Both the position numbers and the translations under genes were made by a program. This document shows positions 54,602-64,000 of a stretch of DNA of 64,000 nucleotides, in pieces (position 1 is the stretch's first letter; each line of letters begins with the position of its first letter). This stretch comes from Cynocephalus volans. Its lineage: Eukaryota; Chordata; Mammalia; Dermoptera; Cynocephalidae. The stretch is from assembly GCF_027409185.1 (NCBI RefSeq), contig NC_084465.1, forward strand, positions 26,453,864 to 26,517,863, read 5' to 3'. Under the pieces are notes generated by a model that worked only from the letters and a program-made list of their open reading frames with translations, had not been told where the DNA came from and did no database searches.

Positions 54602-55593
54602 TAATGCAAGAGAATCTCATGTAACACAAGTTCAGATCTGGCCTCTGGCCAGGACTTGGTCTCCTCAGGTCCCCTGGACATTCAAACGGAGGGAAAGTGT
54701 AAGCTGACCCAGGGGAAGCAGCCACAGCACTGTGAAGGCCACCGTAAGTCTGTCCCTCACCATGCGTATTGTAAGGAGTTGCTGGGACCGCTGAGGTCAG
54801 CACGTAGACAGTGCTTAGCCAACAGCGCTACATTAACCAGTGGTTCGGTGTGGTTTTGTGCCCACCTTCTGTGCAGGTTTTGCTGTTCTTTTTCTGTGAG
54901 CAGCTCTTGTGCAGATGGTCTTTCATTGTCTGCCTGAAGCCCTTCTGGAAGCATGCCTCAAATAAACAAACAAGTACATCAATGAAATGTGTCCCGATGG
55001 TTTTCAGGAAGCTGGACATTAATGGAGTAACATTACCATCCCCACAACGACCACCATCTCCCCCTCCAGGGGGTGGAGGGAAGCATAATGCTGCTATCCA
55101 GGCCTCTGGTGGCCTCGGCCAGTCGCAACCACAGGCTACAAATGGCTGCTGAGTGGCCTGAGGCGCATGAAGGCTGGACTGTCAGGGCTGTACTGTTTGA
55201 TTTCAGAATGCATGGAACGTCTTCTGGACTTTCGCCTCTGCAGCAGAGTGACTTTCTCTGTTGTCGGGGCTGTGCTGGATTGGAAGACACAGCTCTAGAG
55301 AAAAGTTTGAAATTCATAGTTTTGTGACCAGCATCTGTGAATGGCAGAGTCCGCCACATGGGGCCAAGGCCTGTCTAGAGTTCAATGTCTCAGGCTGCCT
55401 TCCTGCCCACTGGAAGCCAAAGGGCCCATCCAGGGACACCCGTAGTCTCTCTCCTCGTGTACGATGGACAAAGGTGCCTGGAGACTTTCATTGTGGAGCC
55501 TTGTCCTGCAACATTTCCCCTTAACACTCTGGAGACAGGGCCTTCTTCTCGTCCCCTCAACCTTACCCGTCCAGGCACACAGGTGTGTAAAAA
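54602..55593. other. Single-copy intergenic DNA
   Basis: No gene or recognised repeat. Confidence 0.5.
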
Positions 55594-56435
55594 GATAGTC
55601 AGGATCACTAGTCCTAAGGAAGATGCAAATTAAACCCACAATGAGGTAACACTACGCACCTACTAGAATGCTAAAATTAAAAAGACTGGCGTACCAAGTG
55701 TTAGGAAGAATGTGCGACAACTGGAACTCTCATTTGCCTTGGTAGCCAAGGAAAGTGAAAAGCAGTAGTGTCACTTTCATAGCTTCCCATCGCCACAGTG
55801 GGGGCATTCATACCTCAGAAACCAGAATACACTACAAATCAGGGCTTCCCCATACCCGCAGAGTCCGTTGTTAAACATTTACCAGCACAACGTCAGATGG
55901 AAATGTGTCTACAAAGAGACTTGTATGTGAATGTCCATAGTATGTTTATTCATAATAGCCCCAAATTGGAAACAACACAAATGTGGGTCAGCTGAGGAAT
56001 GGGTAAGTGAACTGAGGTACTTCCACACAGAGGAATACTCAGCAAGAAAAGGAACCACCTGCTGATGCACGCAACAGCCTGCATGATTCTCAAAAGCATA
56101 TGCTAAGTGAAAGAAGCCAGACTCAAAAGGTTACACACTGTGATTGCATGTATATGAAATTAGAGAAAAGGCAAAGCTGTAGTGATAGAAAGTAACAGAT
56201 TAGTAGGTGCTAGAGGCAGGGGGTGGGGTGGTGGAGGGTAAGGGTAGGGAGGTAGGGGAAAGGGATTGACCCGAAAGGGGCATGAGGGACAGTTTTGGGG
56301 GTGATGGAAATGTTCTGTATCTTGATTGTGGTCGTGGTTACATGGGTGTGTGTATTTATCAAAGTTCATCTAATTGTATGTTTAAAATTGATTAATTTTA
56401 TTGTGTATAAATTATATCTCAACAAAACTGTCCAA
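55594..56435 (+). mobile_element. Old L1M 3' end
   Basis: Sense: CAACTGGAACTCTCATTTGC, GAATGTCCATAGTATGTTTA, TCATAATAGCCCCAAATTGG, GCTAAGTGAAAGAAGCCAGA, TATCTTGATTGTGGTCGTGG and ATAAATTATATCTCAACAAA. Strongly diverged. Confidence 0.82.
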
Positions 56436-56590
56436 ACAAAACAGAACCAAAACCTTATCCATTCTGTGTCCCACTCCTTTAGGGCTTTCTCTCTGCTAAC
56501 ATGTCATGGTGCACACCCCAGTACCACTCTTAGAAAACTCCTTAACCCAAAGGCCATCTCTACAGGACAGGCCAATGTGGAGGCTATTTT

Positions 56591-56759
56591 TTTTTTTTTT
56601 TTAAAAGATGACCGGTAAGGGGATCTTAACCCTTGACTTGGTGTTGTCAGCACCACGCTCTCCCAAGTGAGCAAACTGGCCATCCCAATATGGGATTTGA
56701 ACCCATGGCCTTGGTGCTATCAGCACCACACTCTCCCGAGTGAGCCACGGGCCGGCCCT
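56591..56759 (-). mobile_element. CYN-type SINE, dimer
   Basis: Antisense dimer: GATGACCGGTAAGGGGATCT ... ACCACGCTCTCCCAAGTGAG ... GTGAGCCACGGGCCGGCCC. The duplication GGARGCTATTTT (56579-56590 and 56760-56771) differs at one base. Confidence 0.95.
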
Positions 56760-56771
56760 GGAAGCTATTTT

Positions 56772-58850
56772 GAAGCAAGAGAAATACCTCTTCCTCCAAG
56801 TTTCACCTCCTCTGGGGCCTGCTGGCATCAGGATGGCAAGACTGGGCAGGGGCTATTTCCTCATTCAGGGACTACCGTCTCCACCTTCTGCCCTCCCCTG
56901 AAAAAGTCAGTAACCTATGGATGCTAACTGACAAAAACCTTGTCATTTACCCCAAAAGCTGGTGGAACTGAGAGAATTGGAGTCATTAAAGCTTAAGGGA
57001 AAGATGATGGGGGAAGGCGCCCTGAGAGCAGGGAGGGACCAAGACCACACCGACATTCACCATGTGGGCTTGGAGGGTTAACATATGGCCAATAATGACC
57101 AGCTGTTCCCTGTTGGTTCCAGATGGATCCAGAGAAAGATGGGCTTCATTGGTAGCAGGAAAGATTTAGGACTTCATGATGAACTTCCTGAGAGGGGTAT
57201 TGAAAAAAAAGAAACATGTATGTGCACACCCATGTAGGTGCATTTGTGTTGTGTTAAGAGCAAGGGACAAAGACACTTGGTATAATTCTTTTCTCTGGAG
57301 CACTCTAGGAATTGGAAAGACCAATTCCACTCTGAAAGAAGCCTGGGTCTCTCTGGGCTGGGGACAGAGAAACATACTCTGGCCCTTTCTGTAGGTACCT
57401 CTGAGGGCAATTAGCTTGCTTGTCCATCAGTAAGACTCTAATACAGAAGTCTGTGGAGCCAGATGGGTACTTACTTCCACGGCCTGGTCCCCTCCCAGAC
57501 GGCCCTGTGCACTCTCCTCCCCATTAGGGCAGAAAGGATGATCCATCACCATCCGGGCTGGTGATGTCACAGCTGCAGCCTCTGACTGCACAGGAAGGCT
57601 GTTCCAACCCCTTCCGAGGTGCTAAATCATTCATGGAGCAGAGAGCCTGGGTGGCGGGAGATTTACTGCCGAGGAAACACTTTAGGGACTTGTGGAAATC
57701 AATTCCTTAAAAAGACTCCATCAGCTGGCAGGTGGCTTAGGGCTAGGCCCTGAGTGTGTGATGGGGACCCAATGAAGTGGGACTGGGGGGTGCAGCTCCC
57801 CAATACCAAAAGAGAGGATGGAAGGGAGCCCAAGGCCTGGGGCCCAAGGGAGGTCCATGGTGCCGGCAGATCCCCATACCCAGGGGGGGTGGTGTGGTGG
57901 GGGAGGGGTGCCCAGACATCCAGCCCTGGCTCATCTCTCCTCCTGTCACCCTATGGGGTTTCTGTGCGCATACCTATGGGGCCCTGCAGGTGACGAAGAA
58001 TGAATGAGGAGGATTATCGACATGTGTTTGCTGAGTCTGTTGGCCTTTCAATCTTAGACCACCCCACCCCGTGCCTGCTGTAAGGGGAGTTTCAGCCCAG
58101 CTTTGGTCTCTCTGCAGTGGAAGCTGCAGCACTACCCAGCAAGCATCCTCTTGTCTCAAGGGAAATGTGAGCTTCTTGGAGGTCTACACAGTCTGTTTTA
58201 TGATCCAGAATTCTAGGACTTGATGATTTGGCTCCTGGGTTACCATGTGCTAATTTACCCAGTAAGAGCATGTGACACCCAGAAGCAGCCCAAGACATCT
58301 GCTGTCCCACACCACACACACATGGTGGAAGCTTCATATCTAGCATGGCAGGACTCTTCTGGTCCAAGTGCAGCTCAGCTTGGCTGCCTCCATTTCTATG
58401 GCTACGGCACAGTTCCTCAATGTATCTTGGAAAAGAGAAATGAAGGAAAGGCATTTTCAGGTCAGCTTTAGAAAAAGCAGACACAACTCTAGGGCTTCCT
58501 TCCAGTCTTCACTTTACAGTTGAGGAAACTGAAGCCTAGAAGCGGAGTTGACTCATCCAAGGCCCACGTCTATGAGATGGGAAAATGGGATGATGAGAGG
58601 CCCCTGGAAGTTGCACTGAGGAGTTTCTGCCTCCCTTGAAATGACCTACCAAGAGACAAAGCCCAGGCTTGGTCATCACTAGCTAAAAGGGGTAACCTAG
58701 TGCAGAGGCTGTGATGGAGAGAAACACATCTGGGACAGGACCTGGCCCCTGTGCGGCTGCCTGGCCTGCCTGAGCCTCAGTTTCTCCTCTCACTTTGCTG
58801 CAGGGAGAATTCTGTGGGACCCTGGTTGCATCTGTACCCTGTACAACCCT
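56772..58850. other. Single-copy intergenic DNA with a MIR relic
   Basis: No gene. An antisense MIR fragment lies at about 58490-58600 (TTTACAGTTGAGGAAACTGA AGCC). Confidence 0.55.
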
Positions 58851-58947
58851 TGTTCATTTATTTACTCCAACATATATTCGTGGAGCACCTTCTGAGAGTC
58901 AGGCACAGGATGAATTAGTGAACAAGACAGATGTGGCCCTTGCTCTT
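58851..58947 (+). repeat. Old interspersed repeat (L2/L1M-like)
   Basis: TTCATTTATTTACTCCAACA, TATATTCGTGGAGCACCTTC and GGATGAATTAGTGAACAAGA match a very common mammalian relic (ATTCATTCAACAAATATTTA TTGAGCACC and following). I cannot assign the family firmly. Confidence 0.5.
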
Positions 58948-59134
58948 ATTTATTTATTTTTTAATAAAGATGACCAGTAAGGGGATCCTAGTAAGAGGAT
59001 CCTAACCCTTGGCTTGGTGTTGTCAGCACCATGCTCAGCCAGTGAGTGAACCGGCCATCCCTATATGGGATCCGAACCCATGGCCTTGGTGTTATCAGCA
59101 CCACACTCTCCTGAGTGAGCCACGGGCCAGCCCT
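58948..59134 (-). mobile_element. CYN-type SINE, dimer with internal duplication
   Basis: Antisense dimer. The end of the right monomer carries a small tandem duplication (AGTAAGGGGATCCT then AGTAAGAGGATCCT) not seen in the other copies. The target duplication TGGCCCTTGCTCTT is perfect (58934-58947 and 59135-59148), so it is young. Confidence 0.95.
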
Positions 59135-59148
59135 TGGCCCTTGCTCTT

Positions 59149-59925
59149 CTGAAGCTTGCATTTTATATCACCCAGGACTTATGCTAAAGGGCTGGGCTGG
59201 TAATCCCCTCAAGCCAGCCCACTCAGCAGGCTGGGGGGGCTCTGGCCCAGCGTCTACAGGGACCTCACAGCTCACCTCCTAGACACAGGCCAAAGGGTGC
59301 TTCCCTCAGGGCAGGGCTGGCAGCTGCTGTGGGGGCTTCGTTCCCACTGCCTTGGCTGGTCCTTCCCGCATGCACCCTCAGTCTCAGCAGTGCTCCCCCG
59401 GCAGGTTCCCGCAGTGGGAACTCTGAAATGACTGCCAGATTCTGGTTCTTGGTGGAGGTTCTTGAAGAGCAGATCAAAGAGCCTCAGGAATTCCTGGTGT
59501 TCTTGCTCACCGCCCGCCCCCTCCCACCCGCCTCCCACAGACCCCAACTGCCTGTGGTCCACCTGTTCTTTACTCGCTCCCCTCCGGTCATCTCCAGGGC
59601 AGGAGCCCCAAGATAACTCCCTTTCTGAGCATCCCAGCAAGTGCTTAGCATCCCTCGCTCGGGTGTGTCCCCAGGTAAATCTGGCCACAGCCTGCCCAGA
59701 GGACATGGGCAGCTCCGCTTCAGGGGTCCCTCGGCATTTCTTTCCTAATCTCCCTTTTCGGGGAGTTTTCTCTGGACCCGCCGACCCTGCCCAGTGGAAA
59801 TAGCCCCAGGCAGACATCCAGAGAAGGGGGGCTCAGGTGCTAGCTCTGCTAGGAATTCGGGGCCTAGCTGGGCTTCGGATCCCTCGTCTGAAAACCAGGG
59901 GTTGGACCACATGACTCCCGGCCAG
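59149..59925. other. Intergenic shoulder of the CpG-island cluster
   Basis: No gene recognised; GC content rises toward 59800. Confidence 0.5.
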
Positions 59926-60280
59926 GACCCAAACGCGAATGCAGTGGCTCTGCCCCTCCGCCTGCGCGGAGCCCGGGGAGGGTCGGAGGGACGTCGGCAA
60001 CCCGGAGGGGCGCCGAGGCAGACAGCGAGATCAGACCCTGGCGAAGACGCGGGGGCTTGGAGCCACGTGAGCCGGGGCCGGCGGGGAGCGCGGCACGGAC
60101 GAGGCGTCCGTCGGGAAGCGCGCGCCGCAGGCGCCGGGCACAGGGGGGCGCGCGCCCCGGAGACGCAGCCAGCCGTGAGCCAGGAAGAAGCGTCCCCACT
60201 CCCCGGGACGGAACGCATCGCCCCGTCCACGGCGGCCTCCGAGCAGGGAAAGGATCGTCCCATCCCCGTGCAGCAGCTGC
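59926..60280. promoter_or_regulatory. CpG island
   Basis: CpG dinucleotides are very dense here (for example GCGGGGAGCGCGGCACGGAC, GGGGGGCGCGCGCCCCGGAG). No TATA box or convincing exon. Long open frames on both strands (181 and 222 codons) are expected from the composition and I do not accept them. Confidence 0.65.
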
Positions 60281-60379
60281 GCGTCCTCATCCAACAAAGG
60301 CGGATAATTCCATCCCCTCGAATTGGGGTGGCGACTGCAAGACTAAAAAGAACTGTCCCCCAAGAACAGCGCTTTGCTG

Positions 60380-60490
60380 TTTACAGAACACTTGCAAGAA
60401 CATCTCCTTATTCGATTCCCCAACAGTCTTCTGACCTGGGCAAGCTCCCAGTTTACGGATGAAGAAACTGAGGATCAGAACGGTCAGGCA
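60380..60490 (-). repeat. MIR SINE fragment
   Basis: TGACCTGGGCAAGCTCCCAG-type text next to TTTACGGATGAAGAAACTGA GG is an antisense MIR core lying between two CpG islands. Confidence 0.55.
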
Positions 60491-60499
60491 GGCACGCCC

Positions 60500-60640
60500 A
60501 ACGAATACGCGTTAAGTAATTAATAATGCAGATTATTCTAATTTGAGATATTTAAATCCGAATCCTCCGAAGCATGCCAAAATAGAAATAAAATCATTTG
60601 CCTGGTTTGGAAGCTGAATTATTCAGCTAAATTCTGCTTT
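60500..60640. promoter_or_regulatory. AT-rich block with homeodomain-type motifs between CpG islands
   Basis: GTAATTAATAATGCAGATTA then TTCTAATTTGAGATATTTAA contains several TAAT cores (TAATTA at 60519-60524), and a palindrome AGCTGAATTATTCAGCT follows (60612-60628). Enhancer function is only inferred from this composition. Confidence 0.3.
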
Positions 60641-60719
60641 GGACACAGGAAGCGAAACATGGCCAGTGGCCAAAACCATATCTGGGTCACCGACCTCTGG
60701 ATAATCTGTTGAAGGCTGC

Positions 60720-61330
60720 GGGCCCCTCCCCCACCAGTCGCAGACAACTGCGTCGTACCTCGGGGCTCCCGAGCGCTAAAGCCATGCCCGGGCCTCGGGG
60801 CTGGGACCCGGGGCCCCACGCTGCCGGTGCGCCCTAGGCCGACTCTCGGCTGTGGGTGCAGTGCAGGCGGGAAGGCGCGGGCCGCCGCGCAGTTCCCTGT
60901 AGGGTGGGAGTGGGGAAACTCGGGCTCTGGCCCTGGAGGGACCCCGCCCCAGCTGAGCTCTGCAGCGGGCGGGCCGGGCTCCTTGCCGGGGGCCACGTGC
61001 ACTAACTCTCGCGCATCCGCCCCACCTTCTCCAGAAGGAGGCGCGGCGGGGGGTCTCAGCTTCTTTTACGGATGAGGAAACCGAGGCTGGACTCGATCCT
61101 CTACCCCGACCAGCCGCCTTCTCGGGGGTAAAACTCAGCGAGGATGTCACCGGGTCGTGGAAGGCGGGAGACCTGGTGCTGCGACCCCGGGAGGGCCGCG
61201 CCCCCTTGCTTCCCTCCCCCGTCGCCCTCGCGGACCGCGGGTTCTGGACTCGCGTCCTCCGGGAGCTGAGAGCCGCGGGGCCCCGTCTCCCTGCCGCCCC
61301 AGTACCTCCACTCTGCGGCTCGCCCTCTCT
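60720..61330. promoter_or_regulatory. CpG island
   Basis: Dense CpG with GC-rich text throughout. One CACGTG lies at about 60994. The 256-codon minus-strand frame over it (60776-61546) is low-complexity Arg/Pro/Gly and has no recognisable domain. Confidence 0.65.
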
Positions 61331-62929
61331 AATTCGACTCCTCCAGGCTTCAGCATCCCGAATCTGGTTGTTGGGGGGTGTGTGTGTTTTAAACCAATTC
61401 CTGAAGTTTTTGTTTTTAATTGAAAATTCAATACAAGCACGTGGGAAAACAACACACATGCGCTTCGAACAGTCCAGAAAGTCTCCAAATCCTCCGGGCG
61501 GAGACCTTTTGTGCATAAACTTCTGACGCGTAAGTCTCCGCCCCATTTATATTTTTACACAAACAGGAGCCCATGTGTCCCTTGCGTTTCTCACTGAAGG
61601 CCCAGGATGTTTTCCAGGATATATGACGACAGTATACATTTTCCTCACTCTTTTTAAGAGCTGGACCGATTCCTTGCACAGGATCGTCCTTCATCTGTCC
61701 CTCTCTGTTTCGGGGGCTTTCCCCATCTCCCACTGCAACCTCCGCCCTCCACAGCCGGAGTGAAGCCTCCCGGGCTCCCACAATTAATGTACAGGGCCTT
61801 GCGCCGCCCGGAGAATAATGCACAGACGCACAAACACACCGTTTTTCGAAAAATGTCGGGAAGTTAGTTGAATTTCGAACACTCTGAGGCTGAGCCAAGA
61901 TCGAAGGACCAGAGCTTCGGCTCCCCCAGCATGTGCCCTGGCCCGGGAAGGGGTCGAGGTCTCGAAAGGACAGGACCAGGGGCCTGGGATACGGTGTCGT
62001 CCGGGCGAAGGTCCAGGGTCTGCTTCAGTGACAATGCGAGGCCTACAGTTTGCAGAGATCTCCGGGTCGCCAAGTAAGCGCATGCTCACTTGTGCATTCT
62101 CTCCATCCCCCTGAGTGGGGGGAGTCATTCTACCCATTTTGCAAATGGGGAAACTGAGGCTCAAAAATGAATTGCTCCAGATCGCGCAGCTGGTGACTGG
62201 AGCAGGGGAGGCCCCGAGGCTTCCTTCACTGGGGGTATGCTAGTTACGCGTGCCATGGGTCCGAGATCCCGGGCTAGCACGAAGACCACCATTCCGAGAG
62301 AGGTAATGGCAGAACTACAGCCGCATCTGAGTGGGGGGCTTGTGTCCCAGACACCCGTCTCCCCAGCCCTACCGCACGTTGAGCGGGGAAGGAGGGGGAG
62401 ACTGAAGGTTTGGTTACTTCTTCGCTTAACATCTTCAGCACAACGGGGATTGTCATGGAGAAGGCGAGGAGCAGTGGGTTAGAGGAGCCGAGGGGTGGGG
62501 GCAGGGGCCAGGAAGGAACAAGCCAGAGGGACAAGCCGAGACACCAGGAATGAAAAAGAAAAGCCATGTCCTAGGATGGAGCGGGAGGCGCCGAGTCTTC
62601 CAGGTGGGGGTAGGCAAGGCAGACAGCAGGCCCTTCCTAAACCTGGCCCGGGGGCCGAGGAACACAAATCTACGCTTCCTGGGGCGCACGACTCCGGGCA
62701 GAGTGGGTCGCTGGCGGCGAGGGTGAAGGGATCTCTCCAGAAGAAGGGGAATGCCACAGCTGGCCGAGAGACGTCGGACCTGCGGAGGAAGGGTAGAGTG
62801 CATGCAGGCGTAGGGTGCACGGGTCAAGCCAGCCAAGTGAGGACCCGAGGTCGGCCCGAGCCACCTCTTCCACCGCCTGATCCCTGAGCCGTAAGGGATC
62901 CGGGGTATCGGGTCGCCGGGGGCCGCCCC
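61331..62929. other. Intergenic DNA between CpG islands
   Basis: No gene. An antisense MIR fragment lies at about 62100-62215 (CATTTTGCAAATGGGGAAAC TGAGGC). Confidence 0.55.
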
Positions 62930-63245
62930 CTCACCGTCCGAGTCCAGCTCCAGTTACCTGCCGGGCCTGCTCCCTAAAATATGTATGAGGCCCTCGCGGG
63001 TGCAGTTTCGCGGCCCCTCCCGGAGTGGGGGATTCGGGGTGCGCGGGGAGTTGCGGGGGGAGGAGACGACGCTGGCTCCCGGGCCAGGGACGTCTCGACT
63101 TTCAGCAGCGCGCTTGAGAAAAGGTGGAAATCGGATCCGTCCCGGCTGCGCCCCCGCCCCGGCGGCCCCGACGGCCGGCCCGCGCGGCCCCGCGGCTAGC
63201 TTTCCGCCGTGCGGTGTCCGGTTCTCGACAGCAGGTGAATGGGCA

Positions 63246-63320
63246 GGGGCGGGGCGCGCGGGGCGCGGGGGGCGGGGCGCGCGCTATAAAGGGGCGCGGC
63301 AGGCCGCGGGGGCCACTCGC
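63246..63320 (+). promoter_or_regulatory. Core promoter: GC boxes, TATA box and initiator
   Basis: Two Sp1-type GC boxes precede CTATAAAGG (TATAAA 63285-63290). An initiator-like CCACTC has its A at 63315, exactly 30 bases after the first T of TATAAA. This spacing sets both the direction (+) and the start site. The position downstream of UBE2H makes it a candidate promoter for the miR-183/96/182 primary transcript (inference). Confidence 0.7.
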
Positions 63321-63405
63321 AGCAGGCGTGGACTGCGCCGCCCGCTTTGCGGTCCTCGGCACACCGCGCCCAGGCCGCCCAGCATCCCGCCGGCCTGGGG
63401 ACCAG
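63315..63405 (+). ncRNA. Predicted untranslated first exon of a rightward transcript (pri-miR-183/96/182 candidate)
   Basis: Runs from the initiator A to the donor GGGACCAG|GTAGGG (intron begins 63406), 91 bases. It has no ATG, so it is untranslated. In placental mammals I recall the miR-183, miR-96 and miR-182 genes downstream of UBE2H on the same strand, with their promoter a few kb upstream of miR-183; direction and distance fit. The cluster acts in sensory epithelia and retina. I searched by eye for the mature sequences of the three miRNAs and found none in the window, so the hairpins, if this is right, lie beyond 64000. It could instead belong to an unrelated lncRNA. Confidence 0.5.
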
Positions 63406-64000
63406 GTAGGGCGCGGGTGAGGACGCGGCCAGGAAAGCTTAGTGCGACCCGGATGGGCGGGGTAATGCGAGTAGGCCGGGGAGGGGTTCACGCGGAGCCA
63501 CCCCCCCTTTGGCTTGTCGGGCTCTGTGACTTGCTAATAGCTCCACTGTCCGGTTCCGGCGCATCGCGCCCCATCCCTGGCTGCGCGGGCAGAGAGACAC
63601 CGAGGCTCCGAGACTAGCCCGGCCATCTCCCTGGGTGGGGGTCTTGCCTACCGAACCATCTGGCTGCGACATCCGTGGCTGGAGCAGGCCCTGCCCAGGA
63701 GTCGGGCATACTGAAGGGTTCGTATCCGCATCGCCACCCCCGCCCCCCCTGGCCCGGAAGGGGCGCGGGGGACTATAACGCCCCCTCCACGGCCTTCGTC
63801 CTTTCCTTCGCTCCAGCCCAAGACAGGGCGCTCCCGGCCTTCAGTCTCAGTGCAAGGGGCCTTTAGGTTTGGTGGTGGCATCGGCTAAGCACCCCCTCCC
63901 TCTTTTTTAGGGGCTTCTGGGCCTCCAGATCTGCGGGGGGCGGTCTGGAGAACTAGGAGCTAAAAGGGAGAAGGGCGGATTAACGTTTTATTTTAATCTG
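63406..64000 (+). other. Start of the intron after the predicted first exon
   Basis: CpG-rich at first, then declining. No acceptor-bounded exon or hairpin recognised before the window ends. Confidence 0.45.

Larger units (their letters stand above)
62930..63850. promoter_or_regulatory. CpG island spanning a TATA promoter
   Basis: Very dense CpG from about 62960 to 63420, weaker to 63850. It contains GC boxes (GGGGCGGGGC at 63246-63255 and GGGGGGCGGGGCG at about 63267-63279), a TATA box (63285) and a first exon. Confidence 0.75.

Noticed and set aside
59794..60462. 222-codon open frame on the + strand in a CpG island
   Set aside because: Low-complexity Arg/Gly/Pro/Ala sequence typical of GC-rich DNA. 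An equally long frame exists on the other strand, and there is no recognisable domain or splice context.
60776..61546. 256-codon open frame on the - strand
   Set aside because: Lies over a CpG island, with a composition-driven sequence and no domain. It is overlapped by other frames on both strands.
63406..64000. miR-183, miR-96 or miR-182 hairpins within the window
   Set aside because: I looked for TATGGCACTGGTAGAATTC, TTTGGCACTAGCACATTT and TTTGGCAATGGTAGAACTC and found none, so no miRNA gene is called.

Overview
This is mammalian nuclear DNA. The gene content is sparse: two spliced exons of UBE2H, followed by a long gene desert full of interspersed repeats. The most abundant repeat is a family of tRNA(Ile)-like SINEs, as monomers and as fused dimers, whose heads read GGCTGGCCRGTTAGCTCAG or GGGCCGGCCCGTGGCTCAC. 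These match what I know as the CYN SINEs of colugos (Dermoptera, Galeopterus/Cynocephalus). No Alu, B1/B2 or bat Ves element was seen. A Sunda colugo or close relative is the best guess. MIR, L2, MER5A, L1M and MaLR relics are shared by all or most placental mammals.

Layout. (1) 1-15.26 kb is the 3' part of UBE2H on the + strand: an intron, a 129-bp coding exon (6939-7067), a 3.9-kb intron, the last coding exon (11006-11130, stop TAG) and a 3'UTR of about 4.1 kb ending at AATAAA 15235-15240. (2) 15.3-20 kb is the UBE2H downstream flank. It has a strong CTCF-type site at 15830, a CpG-rich island around 18.95-19.9 kb with a second CTCF-type site, and three CACGTG E-boxes. (3) 20-32.5 kb is AT-rich and consists largely of L1 remnants, CYN SINEs, a MaLR LTR and a polypyrimidine microsatellite of about 250 bp. 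(4) 32.5-36.5 kb is GC-rich and CpG-poor, without a recognisable gene. (5) 36.5-46.5 kb is repeat-dense. It holds a 26-bp U6 snRNA-derived insertion in a 17-bp target-site duplication, and a four-deep nest of retroelements (43.1-44.7 kb) whose innermost member is an unfamiliar composite element. (6) 46.5-59.8 kb is mostly single-copy sequence with MIR/L2 relics and four CYN dimers. (7) 59.8-64 kb is a cluster of CpG islands ending in a TATA/GC-box promoter at 63.29 kb that drives rightward into an untranslated first exon with a splice donor.

How the parts fit. In placental mammals the region downstream of UBE2H, on the same strand, carries the miR-183/96/182 cluster about 50-60 kb away, as I recall the map. 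The promoter at the right edge therefore has the expected orientation and distance to be the pri-miR-183/96/182 promoter, with the hairpins beyond base 64000. This is inference; no hairpin lies inside the window. I found no evidence for a novel protein-coding system. The long open frames outside UBE2H are by-products of CpG islands, microsatellites and repeats.
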